From positions 1 through 36,748 of the forward strand of contig JBFGDZ010000013.1 in the NCBI GenBank assembly GCA_041580375.1: a DNA stretch of 36,748 nt, in the 5' to 3' direction. The notes beneath the pieces are model-generated. The model was not told the origin of the DNA and did no database searches. It saw only the letters and a program-made list of their open reading frames with translations. This stretch comes from JAPUIN01 sp041580375 (GTDB lineage: Bacteria > Acidobacteriota > Polarisedimenticolia > Gp22-AA2). Both the position numbers and the translations under genes were made by a program. Each line of letters opens with the position of its first letter. Positions within the stretch are counted from its first letter, which is position 1. This document shows positions 7,835 through 15,889 of this stretch, piece by piece.

Positions 7835-9014
7835 TCCGCTGCGGCCCTCCCGGCGCCCCGGCGCCCCGGCGAGCCGGCGATCGTTTCCGCACCTCGTCCA
7901 GCGTCCGGGCGATGAGATCGAGCCCGCGCTCGAGGTAGCCGCGCTCGCTCCCGTAGCCGATGCGGATGTGCCGTCCGGTCCCGAACAGATCCCCCGGCAC
8001 GATCAGGACCGAGCGCTCCAGGCGGAGCTTCTCCGACAGCCTCACCGAGGGGATCGGCAGGTTGTAGCGGACGAACGCGATGGCTCCCGCCAGCGGCCGT
8101 ATGCACGACAGCATCCCCTGGCGATCGGCGATCCAGCCCTCCACCACCGGCAGGTTGGTCCGGATGATGCTCCGGGTACGCTCGAGAATCCGGTCCCTCG
8201 TCCCCGGCTCCATGACGATGCGCGCGATGTGATCGGAGAGCATGCCGGGGGCGATCGTGGTGTAGTCGCGGTACGACCAGATCCGATCGACGGTCTTCGC
8301 CGGACCGATCACCCAGCCGATGCGCAGCCCGGGCAACCCGAACGCCTTGGACAGACCGGACGTGATGAGCACGCGGTCATACCGGCCCCAGAAGGTCGGC
8401 GTCGTCACACCGGACACCTCGGCGCCCCGGTAGATCTCGTCCGCCACGATCCAGGCGCCGACGCGACGGGCGCAGCGGATCACCTCGGCCATCTCTTCTT
8501 CATTGAGGATCCCGCCCGTCGGATTGTTCGGATTGGTGACCAGGATCACGCGCGTCCGCTTCGTCACCGCACGCCGCAGGCCCTCCACGTCGAGGGCCCA
8601 CCGCATGCTCCCGTCCTGGAGACGCGGCGTCAGGCGGAACGGGTCGGCGCTCGTCGCGAAGGCGCGCGACAGGCCCCACGTCTGCAGATAATTCGGGAGC
8701 ATGTAGGCGACGCGGTCCCCCTTGTCCAGCAGGGACCACAGGCACGCGTAGTTCGCCTCCGATCCGCCGTTCGTGACCAGGATGTTCGCGCGCGCCGCGC
8801 CCTCGTAGAACAGGGCGATCCGATCCCTGAGCTCCTCCGTGCCGTTCGACTGCACGTACCCCAGCTCCCGCGACAGGAGGGCCTCCACCCCGTCCCGGTC
8901 GCCCAGCACCTCCCTCAGGCTCAGGGGATGCACGCCGCTCTCCGACAGGTTGAAATCGACGTAGTTCTCGTACCGGGACTGCATCCGCTCCATGCGGAAG
9001 GGCTCGATGCGCAC
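7719..9014 (-). CDS. PLP-dependent class I/II aminotransferase
   Basis: 431 residues, fold type I. NPNNPTGG (about 161-168), VADEIYRGAE (D192) and SGLSKAFGLPGLRIGW (Schiff-base Lys K223) mark the cofactor site, with the substrate Arg region near HIRIGYG. It is a cytoplasmic transaminase or C-S-lyase-like enzyme; substrate is undetermined. The GTG at 9012-9014 follows AGGAGGT on the minus strand. The core ends near RTLDEVRKRS. The last ~55 residues are a low-complexity Pro/Arg/Gly tail that continues antisense into the end of cca (7719-7834). That tail may be an extension acquired by stop-codon loss. Confidence 0.88.
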   Translation of the reverse strand: MRIEPFRMERMQSRYENYVDFNLSESGVHPLSLREVLGDRDGVEALLSRELGYVQSNGTEELRDRIALFYEGAARANILVTNGGSEANYACLWSLLDKGDRVAYMLPNYLQTWGLSRAFATSADPFRLTPRLQDGSMRWALDVEGLRRAVTKRTRVILVTNPNNPTGGILNEEEMAEVIRCARRVGAWIVADEIYRGAEVSGVTTPTFWGRYDRVLITSGLSKAFGLPGLRIGWVIGPAKTVDRIWSYRDYTTIAPGMLSDHIARIVMEPGTRDRILERTRSIIRTNLPVVEGWIADRQGMLSCIRPLAGAIAFVRYNLPIPSVRLSEKLRLERSVLIVPGDLFGTGRHIRIGYGSERGYLERGLDLIARTLDEVRKRSPARRGAGAPGGPQRINRAAGTRLPPPGAGGPRGAPRPGRSPGRRAASRRPLS

Positions 9015-9058
9015 GGGACCTCCTGGACGAATGACGGGCGCCTTCGGGGAGAGATTGA

Positions 9059-9087
9059 ACGATATCAGAGTGGCCCGGGGCCATCAA
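9059..9087 (-). promoter_or_regulatory. Sigma-70-type promoter of the aminotransferase gene
   Basis: Minus strand: TTGATG (9082-9087), 17-nt spacer, TATCGT (9059-9064). The leader would be about 40 nt and holds AGGAGGT before the GTG start. Confidence 0.6.
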
Positions 9088-9150
9088 GCCGCTCCGGCCG
9101 GCGCGTCGCGGGCCGCGCAACGCCCGGGACCCGGAGGGGCCCGTCGGTGG

Positions 9151-9156
9151 TAGGCT
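9151..9156 (+). promoter_or_regulatory. TAGGCT -10 box placed for a leaderless OCD-family transcript
   Basis: TAGGCT ends 7 nt before ATG 9164. There is no -35 and no Shine-Dalgarno in the intervening TGTGGTG. Confidence 0.45.
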
Positions 9157-9163
9157 TGTGGTG

Positions 9164-10165
9164 ATGAGCCGGAGCGTCCTGATCCTGAGGGAGCCTGAGG
9201 TGCGCTCGCACCTCGACATGGCCTCCTGCCTGAAGGCCGTGGAGGAGGGGTTCACCGCCTACGCGACGGGGCGGGCGGAGCTGCCGGCGATCATCAGCCT
9301 GCACGTGCCCGAGCACCAGGGAGAGATCCACGTCAAGTCGGGCCACGTGCGCGATCTGCAGCACTACGCGATCAAAATCGCCTCGGCCTTCAAGGAGAAT
9401 CCGGCGATCGGGCTGCCGCAGAACGACGGGATGGTCCTGGTCTTCGACGCGAAGACCGGAGCCCCGGCCGCGTTCCTGCTCGACAACGGCTACATCACCG
9501 ACCTGCGCACCGGGGCCGCCGGCGGCGTCGCGGCGCGGCACCTGGCGCGCCGGGACGCGCGCGTCGTCGGCGTCATCGGATCCGGCGTCCAGGCCCGCCG
9601 GCAGATCGAGGCCCTCGCGCTCGTGCGGCCGTTCCGCGAGGTGCGCGTCTGGGGTCGCGATCGCGGACGCGCCCGCGCCTGCGCCGAGGAGCTGGGTCGC
9701 GCTCCCGGCATGCCGGAGGCGTGCCGCTTCGGGGACGTCGCCACCGCCCGCGAGGCGGTCGAGGGGGCCGACATCGTTCTCACGGTGACCTCGAGTCGCG
9801 AGCCTATCGTGCGCGCCGGGTGGCTGCGCCCCGGCGCCCACGTCACCGCCGTCGGCTCGGACGAGCCGGACAAGCGGGAGCTTCACGAGGACGTCCTGGC
9901 CCGCGCCGACGTCCTCGTGGCCGACAGCCTGCCGCAGTGTCTGAAGTTCGGCGAGATCCACCACGCCGTCGCCTCCGGCGCGATCCGGGAATCCGCGGTC
10001 ACGGAGCTGGGGGAGATCACGGCCGGCCGCAAGCCGGGTCGCCGCGACGACCGCCAGATCACGGTGTGCGACCTGACCGGGGTCGGGGTCCAGGACGTGG
10101 CCGCGGCCTCCGTCGCTCTCTCCCGGGCCCTCGCCGCCGGAACCGGCGAGCGCGTGGCTCTGTGA
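9164..10165 (+). CDS. Ornithine cyclodeaminase/mu-crystallin family protein (copy 1)
   Basis: 333 residues. The Rossmann NAD(P) site is VVGVIGSGVQARRQIEAL, preceded by the conserved TDLRTGAAGGVAARHLARRD and followed by HVTAVGSDEPDKRELHEDVL. Full length for the family, which includes ornithine cyclodeaminase, alanine dehydrogenase, ketimine reductase and opine-type dehydrogenases; the exact reaction cannot be assigned. ATG 9164 is chosen over GTG 9158 and 9161 because the -10-like box TAGGCT sits 7 nt upstream. It is divergent from the aminotransferase (gap about 150 nt), so a joint role in amino acid catabolism is possible but inferred. A second family member lies at 29838-30779. Confidence 0.87.
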   Translation: MSRSVLILREPEVRSHLDMASCLKAVEEGFTAYATGRAELPAIISLHVPEHQGEIHVKSGHVRDLQHYAIKIASAFKENPAIGLPQNDGMVLVFDAKTGAPAAFLLDNGYITDLRTGAAGGVAARHLARRDARVVGVIGSGVQARRQIEALALVRPFREVRVWGRDRGRARACAEELGRAPGMPEACRFGDVATAREAVEGADIVLTVTSSREPIVRAGWLRPGAHVTAVGSDEPDKRELHEDVLARADVLVADSLPQCLKFGEIHHAVASGAIRESAVTELGEITAGRKPGRRDDRQITVCDLTGVGVQDVAAASVALSRALAAGTGERVAL

Positions 10166-10212
10166 TCCCCGCTCCGCCCCGTCGGCGGGGGAGCCGGCTC
10201 CGGGCGCGTGTG

Positions 10213-10218
10213 TATAAT
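10213..10218 (+). promoter_or_regulatory. Consensus TATAAT -10 hexamer
   Basis: A perfect TATAAT, rare in sequence this GC-rich, 38 nt before the small gene at 10257. No matching -35 is visible 16-18 nt upstream (GC-rich palindromes instead), so an activator or an extended contact may be needed. Confidence 0.55.
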
Positions 10219-10256
10219 GACCGGCGGGGCCGCGTCGCCGCCCCCGCGCGGAGCTG

Positions 10257-10580
10257 ATGCCGACCATGCCAGCGGATCTCGCCTTTGAATACACCGTCCG
10301 GACCCGCCAGATGACCGACGAGATCTATCAGGTCCTCGTGGAGAAGGCGCCCTCCCACTTCATCGCCACCATCCGCATGCCGGACGGATCGTTCTGGACG
10401 ATGGACCGCTTCGACCCGAAGGCGCCCGCGATGCCGAAGCAGTGGGTCGGGGCCACGGCCGCCGCTGCTGCGGACTATGCCGCGCGCATCCTGGTCAACC
10501 ACTTTGCGAACGAGGGTATGGAGATCAAGCAGCGCACGGATCTGCTCGATCGGGAGCCGCGCGGGTCGGAGGAGGGCTGA
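10257..10580 (+). CDS. Small conserved-looking protein of unknown function
   Basis: 107 residues (104 if the ATG at 10266 is used). Soluble, no signal peptide or membrane segment. It begins with FEYTVRTRQMTDEIYQVLVE, holds a beta-like FIATIRMPDGSFWTMDRFD and ends in a helix rich in Ala followed by an acidic tail. I do not recognise the family. Its own TATAAT box and third-position GC use like its neighbours support a real gene. It converges on the response regulator gene with a 7-nt gap. Confidence 0.65.
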   Translation: MPTMPADLAFEYTVRTRQMTDEIYQVLVEKAPSHFIATIRMPDGSFWTMDRFDPKAPAMPKQWVGATAAAAADYAARILVNHFANEGMEIKQRTDLLDREPRGSEEG

Positions 10581-10587
10581 AGGGCGA

Positions 10588-11040
10588 TCAGTTCCGGCGG
10601 GCGATCCTCTGAACCGCGGCGATCAGCTCGTCGAGCCGGAACGGTTTGAGGATCAGCGGATTGTCCACCAGCCTCGTCAGGCGCCGCGCCTCGCGGCGGC
10701 TGAGCGCTCCGGTGACGAAGATGATGCGCGGGCGGAACGAGGGGCGGCGCCGGGAGATCTGACGGAACAGTTGCAGGCCGTTGCCGTCCGGGAGGATCAG
10801 ATCCATCAGGATGGTGGCGTAGTCCCGGAACAGAACCTGGCGCAGGGCCTCCTCGCAGGTGGGCGCGGTGTCGACCGCGTAGCGCTCGGCGCCCAGGGCG
10901 CTGGAGAGGTACTCCAGCATGAGGTCGTCGTCCTCGACGGCGAGTATGCGGCGCCCCTCCGGCGGAGTGCTCCGCTCGCGACGGTCCTCGGTCTCGTCGG
11001 TCTCGAGCCCGTCCCGTTCGATCGCGTGAATGGACGTCAT
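10588..11040 (-). CDS. Single-domain response regulator (receiver only)
   Basis: 150 residues, with a ~30-residue polar N-terminal tail. The receiver fold is intact: acidic pocket AVEDDD, phosphoacceptor D80 in ILMDLILPDGNG, switch Thr in FVTGA and the conserved Lys in ILKPF. There is no output domain, so it should act by protein contact in a phosphorelay or motility circuit. No histidine kinase is visible nearby. The start at 11038-11040 is uncertain. The frame is open to 11106, but the upstream residues look non-coding, and a minus-strand TAGGTT (11049-11054) lies 8 nt before the chosen ATG. Confidence 0.85.
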   Translation of the reverse strand: MTSIHAIERDGLETDETEDRRERSTPPEGRRILAVEDDDLMLEYLSSALGAERYAVDTAPTCEEALRQVLFRDYATILMDLILPDGNGLQLFRQISRRRPSFRPRIIFVTGALSRREARRLTRLVDNPLILKPFRLDELIAAVQRIARRN

Positions 11041-11190
11041 CACCTTGAAACCTAGGCCCGGCGCGGGTTCGAAGCAACCGAATTCGCGGCGCTGACGGAA
11101 TTGCAAGCCGATCGGGCGCGTGCCGGGCAGCGATCCGGGCGCCGCCGCCCGATACGATCCTGGGATCGACCGGCGGATCGAGGGGGCTCG

Positions 11191-11583
11191 ATGAGAACGA
11201 TCGCGTCACTGACTCTGCGCGAGCGCGTGACGCTCGGCTGGGGAAAGATGCGCCGTCTCTACCTCGCCCATCTCCGCCCCGCGTACGTGCGCGAGAGCCT
11301 GGCCCGGCGCATCGGCCAGTGCGATCGCTCGGGGGCCTGCTGCCGGCTCATGTTCACCTGCCCCCTTCTCGACCAGCGTTCGAATCCGGTGCGCTGTTCC
11401 ATCCACGAGTCGAAGCCCTCCGTCTGCCGGCTCTTTCCGATCGACGAACGCGATCTGCGCGATCGCGATATCCTGTCTCCCGACGTCCCCTGCGGGTTCT
11501 CCTTCGTTCCGAAGGACGTCGCGCCGCGCGCGTCCCGGCCGGGCGCGGCCACGCCGGATCGCCCCGCCGCGGGGGATCGCTGA
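11191..11583 (+). CDS. YkgJ-type cysteine cluster protein
   Basis: 130 residues. Cysteines are arranged as CDRSGACCRLMFTCPLL, then CSIHESKPSVCRLFPID, then DVPCGF. This matches the YkgJ/UPF0153 family, thought to bind zinc or an iron-sulfur cluster; its role is poorly defined. The N-terminus is basic (TLRERVTLGWGKMRRLYLAH) and could touch the membrane. ATG 11191 follows GAGGGGGCTCG, and the open frame upstream is not used. The C-terminal ~20 residues are low complexity. It is divergent from the response regulator gene. Confidence 0.8.
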   Translation: MRTIASLTLRERVTLGWGKMRRLYLAHLRPAYVRESLARRIGQCDRSGACCRLMFTCPLLDQRSNPVRCSIHESKPSVCRLFPIDERDLRDRDILSPDVPCGFSFVPKDVAPRASRPGAATPDRPAAGDR

Positions 11584-11723
11584 GGCGATCGCGTCCGCGG
11601 GCCGCCGACGGCCCCGAACCCGTTGATCTTTGCCGTCCGGTGCCTCATATTGGCACTCGCCATGGTGTGTGCGGCCCCCGTCCGTCGAGGCGGGCGACTG
11701 CCCGGACACGGGGGGAGGTTTCC

Positions 11724-11752
11724 TTGCGACTCGCGGATCGCTGTGATATAAG
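11724..11752 (+). promoter_or_regulatory. Extended -10 promoter of mglB-mglA
   Basis: TTGCGA (11724-11729), 17-nt spacer, TATAAG (11747-11752), with TG one base before the -10 (TGATATAAG). The leader to the mglB ATG at 11802 is about 42 nt. Confidence 0.7.
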
Positions 11753-11801
11753 GCGCCGGGTCCGGCCTCTCCCGCACCTCATCCTCGCGGGAACTCGCTG
11801 A

Positions 11802-12296
11802 ATGCCGACCTCGGACCTGGTTCTTCACGAAGAGGAATACCAGAAGATCCGGGAGGTCATCACCCGGCTCCGCGGCGAGTGCAACGCCAAGGTCGTGTTT
11901 CTGGTCGACAAGAACGGCCAGCAGATCGCGGCCAACGGCGAGCTCGAAACGATCGACACCACCGCCCTCGCGTCGCTGGCCGCGGGCAACGTCGCCGCGA
12001 CCGACTCCCTCGCCAGGCTGATCGGAGAGAAGGAGTTCTCGATCCTCTTCCACGAAGGGGAGCGGGACAACCTGCACATCTCCGTCGTCGGAGGCAAGGT
12101 GATCCTCGTCGTCATCTTCGACGAGCGCTCATCGCTGGGACTCGTGCGGCTGCGTGTGAAGAAGGGATCCGCCGAGCTGGCCGCGATCCTCGAGGTGATG
12201 CTCAAGAAGTCCGCGGCCCCGAAGAAGGCTGCGGCCGGGGGGTCTCCGTTCGCGGAGATCACCGACGAGGACATCGACAAGCTGTTCAGCGACTGA
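11802..12296 (+). CDS. mglB: Roadblock/LC7-domain protein, MglB-type GAP
   Basis: 164 residues: an N-terminal helix (VLHEEEYQKIREVITRLRGE), the roadblock/LC7 alpha-beta-alpha core (KVVFLVDKNGQQIAANGELE, then LHISVVGGKVILVVIFDE), a basic linker of Ala/Lys repeats and an acidic tail ending in DEDIDKLFSD. It lies 27 nt before mglA. In Myxococcus and Thermus, MglB dimers act as GTPase activators of MglA and set cell polarity. Adjacent order B-A supports the same pairing here. Confidence 0.92.
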   Translation: MPTSDLVLHEEEYQKIREVITRLRGECNAKVVFLVDKNGQQIAANGELETIDTTALASLAAGNVAATDSLARLIGEKEFSILFHEGERDNLHISVVGGKVILVVIFDERSSLGLVRLRVKKGSAELAAILEVMLKKSAAPKKAAAGGSPFAEITDEDIDKLFSD

Positions 12297-12323
12297 GACG
12301 GTTAAGGAGCCGCAGGCCGGGCC

Positions 12324-12911
12324 ATGACGTTCATCAACTACGCGGCACGCGAGATCAACTGCAAGATCGTCTATTACGGCCCCGGCCTGGGCGGCAAGAC
12401 GACCAACATCAAGTTCGTCTACGAGAAGACCAATCCCAACGCCAAGGGCAAGCTGATCTCGCTCGCCACCGAGACGGATCGGACGCTGTTCTTCGACTTC
12501 CTGCCCCTGGACCTGGGCGAGATCCGCGGGTTCCGCACCCGATTCCATCTCTACACCGTGCCCGGCCAGGTCTTCTACGACGCCTCCCGCAAGCTGATCC
12601 TCAAGGGCGTGGACGGGATCGTCTTCGTCGCCGATTCGCAGGCGGCGCGCATGGAGGCGAACCTCGAGTCGCTCCGCAACCTCGAGCTCAACCTCAAGGA
12701 GCAGGGCTACGACCTGCGCAACATCCCCTACGTCCTGCAGCTGAACAAGCGCGACCTGCCGACGGCGCTGCCGGCGGAGGAGATGAAGCGCCAGCTCCAC
12801 TTCAAGGGGGAGCCGGTGTTCGAGGCGATCGCCGCGAAGGGGAACGGCGTCTTCGAGACCCTCAAGACCATCGCCAAGATGGTCCTCCTCGAGCTGCGCA
12901 AGGGCCGCTAG
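12324..12911 (+). CDS. mglA: MglA-type small GTPase
   Basis: 195 residues, full length. P-loop GPGLGGKT at about 19-26, switch region with LATETDRTLFFDFLPLD, G3 as TVPGQVFYDASRK and G4 as LQLNKRDLP. This is the Ras-like MglA family, which positions polarity and motility machinery at the cell pole. It is co-transcribed with mglB. No gliding or pilus genes appear in the window, so its output here is unknown. Confidence 0.95.
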   Translation: MTFINYAAREINCKIVYYGPGLGGKTTNIKFVYEKTNPNAKGKLISLATETDRTLFFDFLPLDLGEIRGFRTRFHLYTVPGQVFYDASRKLILKGVDGIVFVADSQAARMEANLESLRNLELNLKEQGYDLRNIPYVLQLNKRDLPTALPAEEMKRQLHFKGEPVFEAIAAKGNGVFETLKTIAKMVLLELRKGR

Positions 12912-13018
12912 CCCACCTCCCGTCTCCGGATTCTCTCCGTTCTCGAAGTCGCCGACCGGACGGTTCCAGCCTGCCCCGCCTACGGCAGCGTGGACCGCCA
13001 CACTCGAGACGGTTCATC

Positions 13019-13162
13019 GGGCCGGTCCCGCCTTCCCCCGCGGGGTCGTCCGGAAGCGCGCGGGGTACCCGCGCCTTCCAGCGGGTCGCGCGCGCAGGCG
13101 AGGCGAGCGGGCCGGGAGGCACGCGGAGCCGTGCCCCGCGGGGGAAGGGCGAAGACCGGCCC
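13019..13162. repeat. 144-nt nested inverted-repeat element between convergent genes
   Basis: The outer arms are 13019-13045 and 13134-13162. They share an exact 15-bp inverted match (CCTTCCCCCGCGGGG against its reverse complement) plus a distal 9-bp match (GGGCCGGTC / GACCGGCCC), separated by a small internal loop. Inside lies a hairpin at 13052-13079 (GGAAG, one bulged C, GCGCGGG, loop GTA, CCCGCGC, CTTCC) and another at 13118-13135 (GGCACG, six-base loop, CGTGCC). There is no T run, no open frame that looks coding and no obvious target-site duplication. It fills most of the 258-nt gap after mglA and ends 8 nt before the 3' end of the glycosyltransferase gene. It may be a structured RNA, a two-way transcription block, or a MITE/REP-like element. 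Confidence 0.75.
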
Positions 13163-13169
13163 GGGGGAA

Positions 13170-15065
13170 TTACTCGGGGTGCGGCGGTTCACGCAGCCGG
13201 GAGAGGATCTTCTCGGCGCGGGCGCGGCCCGGGTGATCGGGAGGGAACAGACGGATCGCCTCCTCGAGCTCGCGGATCGCCACCTCCTTCTTCCGGAGCG
13301 CGCGGGAGACGAGGCCGAGGGCGAAGCGCGTTTCGGGGAGATCCGGCCGGGCCTCCACCGCCCGAAGACACCACGGCTCGGCGAGGGCGGGCGAGCCGCC
13401 CTCGAAATGAGCCATGCACAGATCGGCGAGAACGAGGCCGTCGCGCGGCGCCAGGTGGACGGCGATCCCGAGCTCCTCCAGCGCCTCCTCGCGCCGGCCG
13501 ATCGCCCGCAGCGCCTGGCTCCGGTCGCGGCGGATCTGCACGAAGTCGGGCGCGATCTCGAGAACCTGCCGGTAGCGCCGATCGGCCTCCTCCCACCGGC
13601 CCTCGCGGGCCGCCATGACGGCCAGAGCGTTGAGAGGATCGATGCGGCGCGGGTTGAGCGCGTGTGCGCGCAGGTACTCCTCGCGCGCCTGGTCGACGCG
13701 ATTCTTCATGCGGAGCGCGTAGGCCCGGTTGAGCGCCTCCTCCTCGGGCCAGGTCTCCGAAGGCCGCGCGGCGTCCAGGTTGAACAGCACGAGCCCGCCG
13801 GCGAACGCCAGGGCCACGGCGGGCCTCCGCCAGGCCCGCCGGCCCGCCGCCAACAGCCGTCCGGCGAGGATCAGCGCGATCGGTACGAGAGGCAGGCGGT
13901 ATCGCGACGTCGGGAAGAACAGGAGGATCGACACGGCGTACGCGGCGGCGTAGAGCCACAGGAGCGAACGGCCCCCGGCAGCCGGCCCGTTCCGCACGAA
14001 GCAGCCCGCGAGCGCGAGCGGCGCGACGAGGCCGAACGGAAACGCGATCCCGAAGCGCCACAGGAAAATCGACAGGGGCCAGGAGTGCTCCCGGTAGCTG
14101 TAGAGCTCCTGGTTGCGCGGGATCTCGCGGCCGGCGATCAGATCCAGCGCCTTGCGACCGTACAGCCGCAGCGCCTGGCCGGGATGCGAGGCGATGAAGT
14201 CGAACGCGCGACCGGCGAAGTAGCGCGACCGGCCGGACGCGCTCGCGATCCCGAGATGCTCCGGCTCCTGCGCCAGCCGCTCGAACTCCCCGCCGGGCCG
14301 GATCCGGATGGTCCTGTCGTAGTCCGGATTGTTGCCGATGTAGAAATTGATCCCGCCGTTCGCCGAGATCAGCACGAACTCTCCCGCCACGGCCGCGTTG
14401 CGCGCCGTCACCGCGAGGACGGGTCCGGCCACGCCGGCGAGGAAGAGCAGCACCGGGACCCGCGACGCACCCCGTGTGCGACCGCGGATCCAGGCCGCCG
14501 CCGGAGGCGCGGCGAGCAGGATGTTGGGCGTCGCGATCGCCGACAGGCCCCAGAACAGCCCCGCGAGAGCCCAGTCGCGCCGCGCCGCGTGTGCCGGCTC
14601 CGGGATCCCCGCGGCGCGCAGGAGGAACAGCAGGCCCAGGAGCGTCAGGGCGATGTGCAGCACGGGGATCAGCGGCTGCGCGTCGAAGTGGATGAGCGGC
14701 CCGTACAGGGCGGCCATGAGGCCGGCCCAGAGGCCGGCGCGCCCGGTGAACACCCGCGTCCCGATCCGCTCGATCAGGACGCACGAGAGCGACCCGATCA
14801 GCGCCTGCGTGGCGTAGATCGGGGTCATGCCGCCGCCGAACAGAATCATCAATAGGGCGAGAAAATACGGATAGAGGGGCGGCTGCCAGAAGGGCGCGTT
14901 CCCGCCGAGCAGTTCCCCGCCGGCGATCAGCCGCGCGGTGTTGAAGTAGTTGATTCCGTCCACCAGCGGGACATCGAAGTAGACGAGGTCCCAGATCCCG
15001 GCGACGTGCATCAGGCGGACGGCGAGGGCCAGGCCGAAGATCAGGAGCGTCCGGCGCCGCAGCAT
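13170..15065 (-). CDS. ArnT/PMT-type membrane glycosyltransferase with C-terminal TPRs
   Basis: 631 residues. The first ~430 are strongly hydrophobic with about 10-12 membrane segments. The first periplasmic loop has the acidic motif YFDVPLVDG followed by NAPFWQPPLYPYFLAL, as in GT-C enzymes of the PMT/ArnT type that move sugars from polyprenyl phosphate. The last ~190 residues are TPR-like helices (for example ALNRAYALRMKNRVDQAREE, VHLAPRDGLVLADLCMAHFE). The acceptor is unknown. ATG 15063-15065 is preceded by TAGACT and 6 nt, with no Shine-Dalgarno, suggesting a leaderless mRNA. It is divergent from rplU. Confidence 0.85.
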   Translation of the reverse strand: MLRRRTLLIFGLALAVRLMHVAGIWDLVYFDVPLVDGINYFNTARLIAGGELLGGNAPFWQPPLYPYFLALLMILFGGGMTPIYATQALIGSLSCVLIERIGTRVFTGRAGLWAGLMAALYGPLIHFDAQPLIPVLHIALTLLGLLFLLRAAGIPEPAHAARRDWALAGLFWGLSAIATPNILLAAPPAAAWIRGRTRGASRVPVLLFLAGVAGPVLAVTARNAAVAGEFVLISANGGINFYIGNNPDYDRTIRIRPGGEFERLAQEPEHLGIASASGRSRYFAGRAFDFIASHPGQALRLYGRKALDLIAGREIPRNQELYSYREHSWPLSIFLWRFGIAFPFGLVAPLALAGCFVRNGPAAGGRSLLWLYAAAYAVSILLFFPTSRYRLPLVPIALILAGRLLAAGRRAWRRPAVALAFAGGLVLFNLDAARPSETWPEEEALNRAYALRMKNRVDQAREEYLRAHALNPRRIDPLNALAVMAAREGRWEEADRRYRQVLEIAPDFVQIRRDRSQALRAIGRREEALEELGIAVHLAPRDGLVLADLCMAHFEGGSPALAEPWCLRAVEARPDLPETRFALGLVSRALRKKEVAIRELEEAIRLFPPDHPGRARAEKILSRLREPPHPE

Positions 15066-15071
15066 GAGGCG

Positions 15072-15077
15072 AGTCTA
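15072..15077 (-). promoter_or_regulatory. TAGACT -10 box placed for a leaderless glycosyltransferase transcript
   Basis: On the minus strand TAGACT ends 6 nt before the ATG. No -35 or ribosome site is visible. Confidence 0.45.
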
Positions 15078-15126
15078 GTCGAACTGGCGGCGGGGGGACC
15101 CGCGAGCCCCTCGTCCGCGCAGCGCG

Positions 15127-15156
15127 TTGACAGCCGGGCCTCCCGCCCGTTAGAAT
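15127..15156 (+). promoter_or_regulatory. Promoter of the rplU-rpmA-obgE cluster
   Basis: Perfect TTGACA (15127-15132), 18-nt spacer, TAGAAT (15151-15156). The start would fall near 15163, giving a short leader with AGGGAGAG before the GTG at 15191. Confidence 0.8.
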
Positions 15157-15190
15157 TCCTGTTTCGACTGGACAGATGAGGGAGAGTTTC

Positions 15191-15508
15191 GTGGGATACG
15201 CGGTCATCGCCGCAGGCGGCAAACAGCACCGGGTCAGCGTCGGGGACCGGATCCGCGTCGAGAAGATCGAGGCGGAGGCGGGCGGCAAGGTGACCTTCGA
15301 CGAGGTCCTGGCCGTTCAGACGAAGGATGGTCTGCAGATCGGGCGCCCGCTCATCAAGGGGGCGCGCGTGGTGGCCCGGGTCGTCGCCCAGGGCAAGGCG
15401 AAGAAGATCATCGTTTTCAAGAAGAAGAGGCGCAAACAGTACCGCCGCACCCGCGGTCACCGGCAGAGCCAGACATCGGTGGTCGTGGAGGAGATCAAGG
15501 TCGGCTAG
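15191..15508 (+). CDS. rplU: 50S ribosomal protein L21
   Basis: 105 residues, normal length. GYAVIAAGGKQHRV at the start, a basic IIVFKKKRRKQYRRTRGHRQ segment and the SQTSVVVEEIKVG end are typical. GTG 15191 is preferred: AGGGAGAG sits just upstream, and the in-frame ATG at 15176 would overlap that ribosome site and add five atypical residues. L21 binds 23S rRNA in the large subunit. It leads the classic L21-L27-Obg cluster. Confidence 0.96.
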   Translation: MGYAVIAAGGKQHRVSVGDRIRVEKIEAEAGGKVTFDEVLAVQTKDGLQIGRPLIKGARVVARVVAQGKAKKIIVFKKKRRKQYRRTRGHRQSQTSVVVEEIKVG

Positions 15509-15532
15509 CGCGCGCCTCCCGAGGTCGGACTC

Positions 15533-15808
15533 ATGGCTCATAAGAAAGGTGGAGGAAGCTCACGGAACGGCCGCGACAGCAACGCCCAGCGCCTGGGCGT
15601 GAAGCGGTTCGGCGGCCAGTATGTGACGGGCGGATCGATCCTGGTCCGGCAGCGCGGCACCCGCTTCAGGCCGGGCGACAACGTCGGCTGGGGGCGGGAC
15701 GACACCCTCTTCGCCCGCGTCGACGGGTACGTCCGCTTCCAGGACCGCGGCCGGCGCGGCAGGTTCGTCAGCATTGTCCCGAAAGCGGAATCCCCTTCCG
15801 CATCCTGA
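15533..15808 (+). CDS. rpmA: 50S ribosomal protein L27
   Basis: 91 residues. MAHKKGGGSSRNGRDSNAQR is the canonical N-terminus, which reaches the peptidyl-transferase centre, followed by LGVKRFGGQYVTGGSILVRQ. There is no N-terminal extension of the kind that needs protease trimming in Firmicutes. It sits 24 nt after rplU. Confidence 0.97.
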   Translation: MAHKKGGGSSRNGRDSNAQRLGVKRFGGQYVTGGSILVRQRGTRFRPGDNVGWGRDDTLFARVDGYVRFQDRGRRGRFVSIVPKAESPSAS

Positions 15809-15889
15809 GCTCAGGAACCTCACTCGGCCTCCAGGCGATCGCCCCGGAGCGGCTTCGCGGTCCGGGCCCGCATAGAGGGGGCGTGCCGG

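Noticed and set aside
11640..11670. Possible sigma-54 site (TTGGCACTCGCCATGG)
   Set aside because: The -24-like TGGCAC is present but no TTGC follows at the required distance.
15843..15866. Hairpin (CCCGGA / TCCGGG) between rpmA and obgE
   Set aside because: Only six pairs with interior mismatches and no T run; not distinguishable from chance at this GC content.
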